DNA from: Saccoglossus kowalevskii | Taxonomy: Eukaryota; Hemichordata; Enteropneusta; Harrimaniidae | DNA: 14,914 nt | NCBI RefSeq assembly: GCF_000003605.2 | Contig: NW_003155253.1 | Coordinates: 62,686 to 77,599, forward strand | Reading direction: 5' to 3' | Shown: one piece after another, positions 1 to 12,200 of the stretch | Layout of the letters: the number at the start of each line of letters is the position of its first letter | Position numbering within the stretch: the stretch's first letter is position 1 | Translations under genes and position numbers: made by a program | The notes under the pieces: model-generated | What the model saw: the letters and a program-made list of their open reading frames with translations, nothing else | What the model was told of the DNA's origin: nothing | Database searches by the model: none

Positions 1-80
1 GCCTGGTGTGGGTGAATTCAAATTTTATTTACATGTCTCGTCTTTCATTCATAATTATTACGTAACTCAATTCCTTTCAG

Positions 81-259
81 ATGTTACATCACTCTTGCTC
101 AGGCATTAGGTATGAGTATGGGTGGAGCCCCAGCTGGACCTGCAGGTACTGGTAAAACAGAGACCACTAAAGACATGGGTAAAGCACTTGGCAAATATGT
201 TGTTGTATTCAATTGTTCTGATCAGATGGATTTCCGTGGTCTAGGACGTATCTATAAGG
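81..259 (+). CDS. DNAH5/DNAH8-like: Exon 1 in window: AAA1 Walker A
   Basis: The acceptor is ttcctttcag at 71-80; the first base (A) finishes a codon begun in the upstream exon. It encodes [15 protein letters not shown] followed by the AAA1 P-loop GPAGTGKT (residues 19-26) with Lys25 and Thr26, then the [20 protein letters not shown] block. AAA1 is the site whose ATP hydrolysis drives the power stroke. The donor is G|GTAAGT at 260; the exon ends one base into a Gly codon. The ATG at 112 is an internal Met, not a start, because the reading frame and conservation continue upstream to the acceptor. Confidence 0.97.
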
Positions 260-3200
260 GTAAGTATGAAAGTGAAATTGCTGGGTTTGTATTGATCTAG
301 AAAGTCCTGGAAAATGAACAATTGGCATAAAAGCCATTACTATTGCAAGGTGGTCTATTTGAATTTCCATTAATGTGTAGAGTAATGGATACACTTCTGT
401 CGTACAGTATGTTGAATTCTCAGGTCTTTCTTGAAACTTTATTCAAACTTAATTATGCATGTGCTTTTCATTGATTTGAACTCTTCTTTGCAGGCCTTGC
501 ACAGTCTGGAAGTTGGGGCTGTTTTGATGAATTTAACCGTATTGAACTGCCTGTATTATCTGTGGCTGCTCAACAGATTGCAATTGTCCTAACTGCTAGG
601 AAGGAAAGAAAGTCAGAATTTATATTCACAGATGGTGATGTTGTTGATATTAATCCAGAATTTGGTCTTTTTATTACTATGGTTAGTCTTCATTGAGTGT
701 TCAATTGTAATATGTCTATCAATTTCAAAGTCAAACTTAAAAGAAAATGCAGAAACTGATTCAGCAATGTGACTTCCATCATGCTCACATTTATTTTAAA
801 TGCTTGTAAAACTGTGATGATTTTTGTTGAATTTAATCAATTGAGTTATAACACTGAGAATAAATTATGTTATTAATATAGGTACTTTTGTAAATAAGAA
901 GTAAAATTAAATTCAGTTTTAGAATATTTACCCAGATCAACCTTGTGTGAATGTGGAGTGCTTAAATGTCAAAAAAATGTTCTAAAACATAAGCCATAGA
1001 ATTGTTGGGTTTAATAGTGATCATTTACTCAGCTATCATCAAAATAAGATAAGATAAGATAAGATAATTCTTTATTACATCATTATAGAATGAATTACAT
1101 ATATATTTTAGTTTATAAAATGTAATAAAGGTGTTTAAATAAACATATCGAGTTAGATATCTAAAATTTACTACAATAAAGTTACATGTAATAATGTAAA
1201 AATAAATATGTTAGTAAATATTTGTTGTTTGTATTCAATATATGAATGAATTTTTCTTTGTTTGTACAGTGTTGAAAATTGTTAATTTTCTTTGAAAAAT
1301 GTGAATATAGCAACTATATATTGTGATATAACAAATTATATTACATTATTTGTTATCCTTAGAATCCTGGTTATGCTGGTCGTCAGGAACTTCCAGAAAA
1401 CTTGAAGATTCAGTTCCGTAGTGTTTCTATGATGGTTCCTGATAGACAAATCATAATGCGAGTAAAACTAGCTAGTTGTGGTTTTCAAGAGAATGTCCTC
1501 TTAGCTCAGAAATTCTATACTCTATACAAACTGTGTGAAGAACAATTGACAAAACAGGTATGCATTTATGGGTTTAGAGCTAGTAGATCAGTGGTGTGTG
1601 TCAGTCACTATTCGCGGCAAGGGAGATATTTGATATGAACCTGTTTCATATTTCAATTCAATATGTGTTATGTATTTATGTTTATTATCTTTCGTTTCAT
1701 GCTGCTGCAAATGGTCACCAAAGATTATTGAATCCGTAACATAGATTGCATGTGTTTTTTACAGGTTCATTATGATTTTGGTCTGAGAAACATCTTATCT
1801 GTGCTACGTACACTGGGAGCTAATAAACGTGCAAGGCCTGAAGATACTGAATCAACCATTGTGATGAGAGTCTTAAGAGATATGAATTTATCAAAGTTGG
1901 TAAATATTGCATGACAATGTTGAACACTACATTTCTTTCAATTTGCTACTTTATTTGAGTCATGTCACACATTTAATTTTAGTCATTGTCACTGCTAGGC
2001 TCCATATGAATTTCAAATTTTGATCCCAAATGACCTAAAAATGATGTGATTGCATTCACAACAGTTTACTGTAATTTTAAGTAATGCAAGACACAATATG
2101 AGCTCCGCACTGTAGCTTTAGAAACATGGTTCTTGGCCCTTTCACATGCTATATGTTTATTCTAGTGATTTGGTCAAAATGCAGGACTTTTGATACTGAG
2201 GTTATCATGGTGTGTTTCATGATAAGCTTACCTGTTGTTATTTCATCCTTTCTTTATTTTGGGTTTTAATGAATATAAAGAGTGACAGCAAAGTTTAAAA
2301 ATAATTTATTATCTTTCCTGAAGTGCTATGATTGTGATTACCCCCTGTTAGACACGAATGTGCCAGAACGGGGGCATTTAACTTTGGTTTTGTGCACAGA
2401 GTTCTCGGCCATATCTCAGACATTCATGTGATATACATTTATATTTTGTTCATTTATTTCTTGTGGGCTTTATCGATATCATTGACTTGATGACTTGCTC
2501 TCTTGTATTTTAAGGTGGATGAAGATGAACCTCTATTCTTAAGTCTTATTAGTGATTTGTTCCCTGGAATTCAGCTTGATAGTGCTACTTATGAAGATTT
2601 GCAAACTGCTATAACACATCAAGTTGAGGAAGCTGGGCTGGTCAATCATCCTGCTTGGAATCTAAAACTTGTACAGGTGAATAAACCAGCTCAAATTGGA
2701 AAAAATATACAATATTGTGTCTATCACTTTATTAAACTTGTACAGGTGAATAAACCAGCTCAAATTGGAAAAAATATACAATATTGTGTATATCACTTTA
2801 TTAAACTTGTTTGTAGAGCTGGTTGATACGAATAATTTGATGCTGGTATCATCAATGAAATGATTGTGAGTGAATAATACAGTCCATGATGGAAGGAGTA
2901 TCAAGGATCTATGCTTACAAATCATATGTAAATAAGGCATGACATCTAACCTTTTCACCTCCAGTTTCCTCTGTTCCCAACAAACTCACAAAATAGTCCT
3001 GTTTATAGTCTGCACTTTCTTTCAAAAGAATTAGACAAAAATAACCAAAGAATAACAAGAATATTTTGATGTTTATTTTTTACCATATTATACACTAATG
3101 GTTGCAACTGTGAATGATATGCACAATAGTCAAATGATGCTAAGATAAAATAAGATAAACTCTAAAAATTTTACTTTGGCCTTAAAAATAAATAAATAAA

Positions 3201-6200
3201 TAATATGTTTCTGGTCAGCGTGCATAGGGGACATAAAATGATTTCATGTAGCCAGCACATGTCTATCTACACCATTTCAATGTCAATTTTCTGTGTTATG
3301 CAAGACATTAAAATATAAAATTAGTTTATAATTACCAAATTTTTACAAAAAAATGCGATCCTATCAATAATTGGATGTTCGACTCATTAGGATAACATTA
3401 TTATTATAAAACCAATGTTTAATAAAATTCAACCGCATTTGTTGTTTTATGTGAAATAATCTTCTGCACATGGACACCTCATTACACGAAGAACATTTTC
3501 CCCAGGGTATTTGATTGAAATCACTATCTAACTGAAGATGTTGCTGATTAGCTCCTGAAAGTGCAATGACTGTCCCTTGCTGATGTCATAATAAAGCTGA
3601 ACAGAGGCAGTTTTGCTCAGCGAAAGAACTTTTGATCATGTAAATTCCAGCAAGCGGTTATAATATAGTTGTTCTTCAGTGTAACCATATTGAACCCTCC
3701 ATCCTCTGTAAAATTGTTTATTTATATTCTACATACATAAAATCCTTGTACCTTGTGTCTGTAATATAGAATCGCCCAGAGTGTGACCGCAAATCGAAGC
3801 CAGTGACATTTGAAAAACTATCTGTTTAGTCAAAACACAAGCAGTTAGCCAATTTGCTAGCAAATTTGCAAATTGACTGCCTCATTACTTCTGAGACTTG
3901 TCGTAAACCATTCAAACAATTTCTTGCAAAAGCAACTTATTTGTAAATCAAGTGATTCAAAAACACAAAAAGTAAATAGTATAAAAAATAGTGCATTCAC
4001 TTTTTATTAAACAAATGCAGTAGTAAAAAACTAATTTGTGCATTTCAGTTGTTTGAAACACAACGTGTACGCCATGGTATGATGACTTTAGGACCAAGTG
4101 GAGCTGGTAAATCCTGTTGTATACGGGTACTAATGAAATGTATGGGGGATTGTGGTGAGCCTCATAGAGAGATGAGAATGAACCCTAAAGCTATTACTGC
4201 ACCACAGATGTTTGGTAGGTTAGATGTTGCTACCAATGATTGGACTGATGGAATCTTCTCAACTCTGTGGAGAAAGACTCTCAAGGCCAAAAAAGGTTTG
4301 ATATATAAATGTTTTAACATATCTCATTTTCTAAACTGGAAATTTGGTTCATGCTACCAAACTTGCACTATTAGAAGTGCATCTGCAATAGATGTTTTAT
4401 CAACTGATCCATTTAGAGTGTGGCATACCATTAAAAACTATGCAAAATATTTTTTTTTCTTTTAGCTTGTTTTGTGCTTTTTTTTTGAATAATGATTTGC
4501 TGTAATTTTTTTATTTCCTACTCTGTTTTTCTCTAAGAAATAGGTGTGCAGAATTTGTTTATGTTATTTTCTTCCTGTTCAATTTTTGTTTTCACTTCTG
4601 CAACCCTGAGTTTCTGATGGTCTACCCTATTTTAAGGTGAGGAAACATGATTGGGAAGATGTGATGCAGGATTTGTTTGCAGATCAGCTAGACCACCACA
4701 TACAGATGTTATGCTCCAGTATTTTAACAGTATTAACATATGATATGAAGGGTGTAGTTTATCTAGTCAATCTTTTAATATATGTAAATAACTATCATGT
4801 ATATTGTCTGTAGGAGAGCATATCTGGTTAGTACTTGATGGACCAGTAGATGCTATCTGGATTGAGAATCTGAACAGTGTACTTGATGATAACAAAACTC
4901 TGACATTGGCTAATGGAGATCGTATACCAATGGCACCAAACTGCAAGATTGTTTTTGAAGTACATAATATTGATAACGCCTCTCCAGCTACTGTATCACG
5001 TAATGGTATGGTTTTTATGAGCGCTTCTGTATTAGATTGGCGACCAATCTTGAAGGTAAGAATTATTATCATAATAAATATATATATTAATTATAAATAT
5101 CCAGTTATAAGTTTTCTGTTAGTTATCATTTTGTTAAGAGAGGTGATCAAAATCAAACCAGCGGTTTCCAAGCTGCTATCCCTGAAGCTCCAAGGAGCTA
5201 CTTTATCCTCCAGTGAGCTCTGAGGAACTTTGTGCTATATGCATATTTAGAAAAGTTCTGTACGGCACATCATTTTCCTTTGAAAAACCATTGTTTTACT
5301 CCAAAATAATGTAATTTGCGTTAAAATAGTACAACTTAATGTTTGTACAGTTTTAGGACATTGTAGTGTGGCCTATTTCTTGGTGTTGCATAAATAAAGT
5401 GTTAGTTTTTTCATCAAAACATTGATTTCAAAACATCATGGGTCATAATATTGCTATGTTAAGATTTTTTGTTGAAAAAAAAAAACATCTGTCCACTTTC
5501 GTTTTAATTATTTGCTATGATCTGAATAAAAACAAATATTCCCCAATAAAAATTTTAGCAAGTAGCCCGACAATAAAATAAAACAAAAAACAGCTAGTTG
5601 AAAGAGCGGAACCACACATTTCTGTAAAATGTAGGTCAGAAGTTCAAATACCTGTCAGCAGCGTTTTCTGAATCACGTAATAATAATACTGTCTCCATAA
5701 ACGTCTTTGTTTAGATTTCAGGAATTCAGGGGCCGTAAGTATTTGCTTTCATGATGCCTTGGTAATGTAAAACATCGGAGGACTTGGGTTATAACTTCTT
5801 GCATTGATTTGAATAAAATAAATATTTCCCAATGAAAATGGTACATAGTAAATCGCACTAAATAAAAACTTGTACTTTGACGACAAAACAGAACTATGCA
5901 TTCTGTTAAATCTAGGTCGAAAGTTCAACTGAGTATAATTATAGTTGTGTCTTGGATTGGTATTGGCACTGGCATTAAAACAAATGGGAAATCCCTGAAA
6001 AGTCTTGATTGTCTCCATGAATTTCTTTTCTTTTTGTTTTTAACCACACTTTCAATAAAATGAATAGTTTAACCTGTTTGTATTCTAACAGAACAAAGGA
6101 TGTTTTCTGGGTGTCCTCATTAAAAGCTAATAAGTGAAATTGGCGAAGCTTCTCAGAGCTCTCTTGGGCTCTTTGCATACCTTGCCGGAAACCACTGTTT

Positions 6201-9200
6201 TGATTTTGTTCACCTCCCTAACTCAGATTCACGTTACATACTTCTGTGGTACTAAATTTGTCTTCAGGCCAGTGAAAACATGATTTCAATCGTGAATCAA
6301 TGAAGGTGATTGTTTACTTGTCTCAGCTGTATGCTTCAAGATACATGGAGTCTGATATTTTTAGTATTTCTAGATATAGTATATTAAGATGTAGTTCACT
6401 TCTGTGTTAACCTCACTACGTTTCATATGCACAAGGGCTGGTTGAATAGTCGTCCACCTCAAGAAGCCGATGTTTTACAAACTCAATATAACAAGATATT
6501 TGATGATCTCTATACTTTTATGAGTATTAACCTACATGCTAAAATGGCTCTTCTAGAATGTAACTACATTAGACAGGTAAGTAGAATCTAAACCCAGTGT
6601 GTACTGTATGTTATATTTTTATGCCACTCCTGGTCATATGTGACCCATTGTCTGAATTGATTATTCCTTATTAGTAAGTCACAAAAATGAACAGCATGGG
6701 ACCTACATGTGTAATGTCTCACAAACATACAGACACACAGACAGACCTCAGCACAACATTATAATACTCTATTCTGTGCTCTGTGCTAGCTAACAGAAAT
6801 GACCAGCATGGGACCTACATGTATAACGTCACATCTGTATGTCATGCAAGTCTTGATAACAGCTGGACACCTCTGTTTATAATTCAATATGGAAAACAGA
6901 ATGTTTGTCATAATTCCCGGCTTAAAATCACCAATTCATTCCAGAAACTAATATATCTACTTAAAAAATAGAGATGAGGAAATGATCAAAAGCATTGGAA
7001 ATTTTGTAACTGCATAATTTTTTTTTAGCTCTGCTGTCGACTTTGTCGAGCGGAGCTTATCATATGAGTGATTGTCCGGCGTCGTCCGTGTCAATGTTTT
7101 ACTTTTTCGACTTCTTCTTGAAAACTACAAGCCTGAATGCTTTGATACTTGTCATGTTGTTTTGTCATTTTTGGTAAAAAGTGATATTTTTTTCTTGTTA
7201 AAAACCACAATCATTTATGGTTAAAAATTATATTTTTGAATTCATGTTGAAAACAGCAAGTCCCATTGCATTGATACTATGCATATTGTTCATTTTCTAA
7301 TGATATCTTCTGTTCTTTAATTGAAATGTGCATTGCTAACAGTGGAGCTATCTCAGCCGAAAGGCTGCTTGTTTGATGTTACTTGTACGTATGTATTATT
7401 TTTTAGTTTTTGTTACCCATATATTTATTGCTAACAACTGATAAAAATGTTCACCATCTTGCTCAATTCTGGACTTCATACACTTAACACCAGAAGGTAA
7501 CTTACCTGAGTGAGTGAGTGAGTGAGTGAGTTATTCAAATGAGAAGTTTGTACAGTTTACATTTGCAATTACCACAGACCCGAGAGCAAAAAAATAGTTG
7601 CCTATCATAAAAATAATTGTAAAAAATGAAGGGATTGATGCTTTAATTATTTTTTCCCAATTTGTAACAAAAGTCTTTAGACTTGCTACAAGGACTGATT
7701 CCAAGCAAAGATGAAGCTGGAATACTATCTGCCAATCATTTGGAGAAACTGTTCATCTTTGCTTTGATGTGGAGTCTTGGTGCACTGTTAGAACTGGAAG
7801 ACAGGGCTAAGATGGAAAATTTTATTGTAAATCATGAAAGTGTTCTAGATTTACCTAAAATTGATCCAGGCAGTGGGCACACTATATTTGAATTTGTTGT
7901 CAACAGCAAAGGTTAGTAGAAATACTATGAGGTCGATCATCACCTGATATCACTTGTTTCTTGAGCAGGTTGATATGAATATGAATGACACCATGGGCTA
8001 TTATTATCCACTGAATGTGAGTGGACAGTACAGTCTATGACACCATGAGTATCAGTTAGCTCATGTTTATCATATGACTAACTCTAAGTGACGAAAAGCA
8101 TAATTTAACTATGCTTACAAATAATATGCTAATTTATGCTAATCCAAAACATCATTTTGATCATGTTTTCAAGAAATTATATTAGGTAATGAATGACTAC
8201 TTACCCAAACACAGTTGTTAATGTGAACAACATTGCATTGTTCTGCTGAAACAGAAGGACTCCTCCATAACTAGAGGGTTTGACTCACGGAATGCTGTAT
8301 TTATCAACGCATATTGACTCATTTATTATGATTTACCCTACAATAGGTCAGTGGGAACATTGGACTGACAGAGTAGAAGAGTATATTTACCCATCTGATT
8401 CAGTTCCTGAATATTCCAGTATATTAGTTCCTAATGTAGACAATGTCAGAAGCAACTTTCTAATCGACACAATTTCAAAGCAAAAGAAGGTCAGTCAAGA
8501 GACTATAGCTAGTTGTGCTGCCTAATATTTAGCAGTATGAAATCATTGAAATCAAGCATTTCTAGTATTTGGAACTGGATCTCGGCTGTTTACAAATGGA
8601 TTTTGTTCAAACTTTGTACACACATTGAACATTATGGGACCTTGATGCATGTCATTTTGTTTTTCGGATCGGTTTTGATTAATATTGTTCAAGAGCAATA
8701 TCTCTCTCTAGCAAGTACTCAATTGACGATCAGATAAAAGATGACATATTCTATTACCGTACTTCCCTGATTGTACTCCTCTGAGTATAAGCCCTCTCCT
8801 CTATTTTTAGATTGGTATGGCAAAATTTGTATTAATTTCAGAGTGCATGGCGAACGTATGCAACATGGTTCGCATCTTTTCTATTCTGTAATTTACTCAG
8901 GATTAATGCTCCAGTCAATGTCAACCCCGACCCCTCCCACCTCGGGCGATACGGGACAAATGTGGGGCATTAACAGGGTTTACCGCCAAACTGTGCCCGT
9001 GGAGGTGGGGTAATAGCAGTGTTTCGTGTCCCGTCATCGCTAGCATCTCCAGTACTCTGCTGATAGCAAGCATGGCGGACAGTGGTGATCGGTGGGAGAA
9101 ATGTGGGGGGTTTGTTTTGGGTGGGGATTTGCCTATCCATCTTGCCCCAGGAGGTGGGGCATTTCGCAAATTTTACAACAATAATTTCCAAATCCCCCAC

Positions 9201-12200
9201 TAAACCCCAAGGTGGGAAAGGTGGGTGTTGACAATGACTGGAGCATAACCCCGATGTTACAATATTGACAGAAACAGAAGTAATTTGTTTCTCTTTGAGT
9301 GGTATCTTTTGAAATGCCAAAAATGTGGCCGTCAAATCGTGAAACCTGGTCATTGGACATTGTTTTACTTTTCCAAATAATCGGTAATTGATTTCATCAA
9401 TTTTACAGGCCGTCTTATTAATTGGTGAACAAGGTACCGCTAAGACTGTTATGATAAAAGGCTTTATGGCTAAGTATGATCCTGATTCACATATCAGCAA
9501 GAGTCTAAATTTCTCATCAGCTACTGTGCCAATGATGTTTCAGGTATATCTGACATTGTAAGATTCTGTGAATGTCAGGAATATATTGCATATTAGTATA
9601 ATTTATATGTTCTGACTATGTCGCACACATCAGTTACAAAAAAGTTTTTTACTACATTGTACATAATTAAATATGATCATTTAATAATTATCTGTGCCCA
9701 CATGTAAACAGTTGTGATCAAAGCAAATATAATTATTTAATTTTTTTTTCCTTGAAAATAATTGAAGCTGTATGTTGTTTTTTGCTCACTGGAGCCAGAT
9801 GTAAAATCTTATTTTGATTTCCCATGGTTTGATGTAAACATGATGTACTGCCTGTAGACAATGTATAGTTAAATCTATAACTGTATAATAATAATGATTG
9901 TCACTGCATGCCCTTCTTTATTTAATGAACCAAACACTGCTTTATGTATGTGTCATTACAAGTATAAATTGTGTGGTAGCCCGGAAAGTAGATTTAATAT
10001 TTTATACCATCATCTGTTTCTAATAGCGCACCATAGAAAGTTATGTAGATAAACGTATGGGAAGTACATATGGTCCACCAGCTGGAAGAAAGATGACAGT
10101 ATTCATTGATGATGTTAATATGCCAATTGTTAATGAATGGGGTGACCAGGTAAACAAGTTGTAAATCATAAGAGTAATGCAAAAAATCAACATCTTGTTT
10201 ACTATGTTTCTTGTTACACAAAAAGGAAAAGTGTATTATATGTCAATAATATCTTTCATTGAGATTACATAAAGATCATCGATATTGGCAAACCTTACTG
10301 TCAGTAAGACATGCATAGGAATACATGATCTGTGCATGCCATGACTTATATGATTATCGTTTAAGTGGTTTATCTGAAGTATCTTACCATTCATCAACAA
10401 TTCTACTCTTAATGTTATCTGCATTATGTTTTACTGTTATTTTCACTAGGTAACTAATGAGATTGTGCGTCAAATGATGGAAATGGCTGGTATGTATAGT
10501 CTTGATAAACCTGGTGATTTTACCAATATAGTAGATATACAGTTCTTGGCTGCTATGATACATCCTGGTGGAGGTAGAAATGATATTCCTGAGCGACTCA
10601 AAAGACAATTCTGTGTTTTCAACTGCACCCTACCATCCAACGCTTCTATTGACAAAATATTTGGTAAGTATGTATGTAATTTTCAACTGTACCTTACCAT
10701 CCTGAATTTTATTTTTCAAGACATTTCACTGTGAAAATTGGTTGCTTTCAGAACATCAGTGTTCAAACTGTGGTGCTGTTTCAAAACTTATAGATGGTCT
10801 TGCACTGCCCAAGCAGTTCAGAAATAATTTATAGCCTGATTTGACACACTTGGGGGGCTTATAGATTGGGTTCTGTTCGTCTGTCTGTTACATTATCTCA
10901 GAAGTTCATGGACAGGTTTTCCCCCAAATTTGGTACATGGTTGATTCATGATGGTGTACATACACCCCTGATTTTTTTTTTTTCTGTTCAGATACAAAAT
11001 GACCGACCAACAAAATAGCTGACAGTTGACATTGTTCTAAGTTTGATCCGAATCGGCCAGTCCAACTTGGAGATAATGTTAGAGCATATAAAATGTAGGT
11101 TTCTAGGCTATTTTCAGGTAAAATATGGCCATATTAGAACAATGTAACTGTCAGCTATTTTGTTTCACAAAAATTTACAATTTTTGTTCCTTTTTGCACA
11201 TTTTGGCTTATAAAGATCTAAAAGTCCAATTATGTCCAAACTTTGTGACAGATAGTGTGTGCTAGCACATCAACAAAGTTGATTTGTGTTACAATTCAAT
11301 CCAAGATGGTCGGCTGTCAACCAATCTGACAATGCTCAATAATTTTGGATTGTCATACATTATTCTCATTTTGCCAAATAGACACACATGTTAAATTGAC
11401 TGGTAGTCCAAAGCATTAATTCAGTGTGATTTGTGACAATCTGAATGGCTTGTTTCATTCAATTCTGGCCCCTCTCCAAAACAAAATTTTAAAAGTGTGA
11501 AATAATTATGAAATAATTATGAAATAATTTTGAAGTTGTGTGCCTGATCCACTATCAGTCATGTCACTTATTTTACCGATACACATACTCTTTAAACACG
11601 GTAACTTTTAAAATTGATTTTTCCCAGGTTATCCAAAAATATAACTATTTCCAAGTTTTGCTGACAATAACGATACAACTTTAATAATACATTATTTGAT
11701 AGGTATTATTGGATGTGGTTACTTCTGCTCATCTCGCTTTTCTGATGAAGTTGTCAAACTGACAGATAAATTGGTTGGTGCAACAAGATGTTTATGGCAA
11801 GCAACCAAGGTAATGTAACATTGACTGTACTTAGAGATTATACGGTAGTTACATTTTGAATAATATTATTTCAACATTATCATGGACAATGTAACAACCA
11901 AGTATCCACTACAAAGCTGTTTTTGACTCCCATGTGCGAAGCACAAAATGGGAGTCTTTGCAGTTAGTGTGTCTGTATGTATGTGTGTGTGTGTGTGTAT
12001 GTGTGTATGTGTGTCCGACTGTTCCACTGCTATCTCAAGAACCATACATCGTTTTTTGATGAAACTTGGTGCATAGATGCTCTGGGCCAATGCGCAGATT
12101 TGATTAGGTTTTGGTAAAAATCCATGCTCGTTAATAACCTAATTTGCATGATAATTAGCTAATTTTTAGCTGTTCTATGACTGTTCCACTGATATCTAAA

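Larger units (their letters stand above)
2677..4048 (+). other. Intron 5
   Basis: Intron of 1,372 bp. It begins with the donor duplication, then carries a dispersed repeat fragment (2815-2935) shared with intron 9, an AAAT microsatellite near 3186-3202, and an imperfect palindrome at 3841-3880. No coding potential with family or other recognisable similarity was seen on either strand. Confidence 0.85.
5056..6435 (+). other. Intron 7
   Basis: Intron of 1,380 bp. Its centre holds a diverged direct duplication (5518-5700 and 5804-6020) that contains tRNA-like sequence. The rest shows no gene. Confidence 0.85.
6577..7673 (+). other. Intron 8
   Basis: Intron of 1,097 bp. It holds a short direct repeat pair (6687-6718, 6799-6830), a hairpin-capped repeat element (7027-7370) and a TGAG microsatellite (7508-7530). 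The 62-codon open frame at 6783-6971 starts within the repeat and looks like chance. Confidence 0.85.
8490..9408 (+). other. Intron 10
   Basis: Intron of 919 bp made largely of nested repeats. It has a stretch with aaactttgtacacac (8606-8645) resembling the core phrase of the intron 14 element, a TACNGTACTTCCC-type repeat end (8755-8805), and an older repeat split at 8905 by a 340-bp inverted-repeat element. Minus-strand open frames here are frames through the GC-rich element and have no protein support. Confidence 0.8.
10664..11702 (+). other. Intron 13
   Basis: Intron of 1,039 bp holding the copied exon fragment (10680-10702), a repeat region with a 30-bp inverted repeat (10849-11340), and an 11-bp triplet repeat (11498-11530). 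No gene seen. Confidence 0.85.

Noticed and set aside
112-300. A small complete protein starting at ATG 112
   Set aside because: This is dynein exon 1 read past its donor at 260 into the intron; the frame and family similarity continue upstream of the ATG to the acceptor at 80.
4636-4720. Possible extra exon or fragment in intron 6 (purine-rich, gtgaggaaac...)
   Set aside because: Exons 6 and 7 join perfectly into KKGEHIW without it, and no frame resembles a dynein segment.
5591-5652. Functional tRNA-Thr(TGT) gene
   Set aside because: No acceptor stem, a poor T-stem, and C where the invariant U33 should be; a SINE head fits better.
8921-9500. Overlapping minus-strand open frames of up to 176 codons in intron 10
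   Set aside because: They run through the GC-rich inverted-repeat element and into the antisense of exon 11; they have no recognisable domain and are explained by local GC content.
11866-12090. Minus-strand open frame rich in alternating Thr-His
   Set aside because: It is the translation of the GT/GTAT microsatellite in the intron 14 element.
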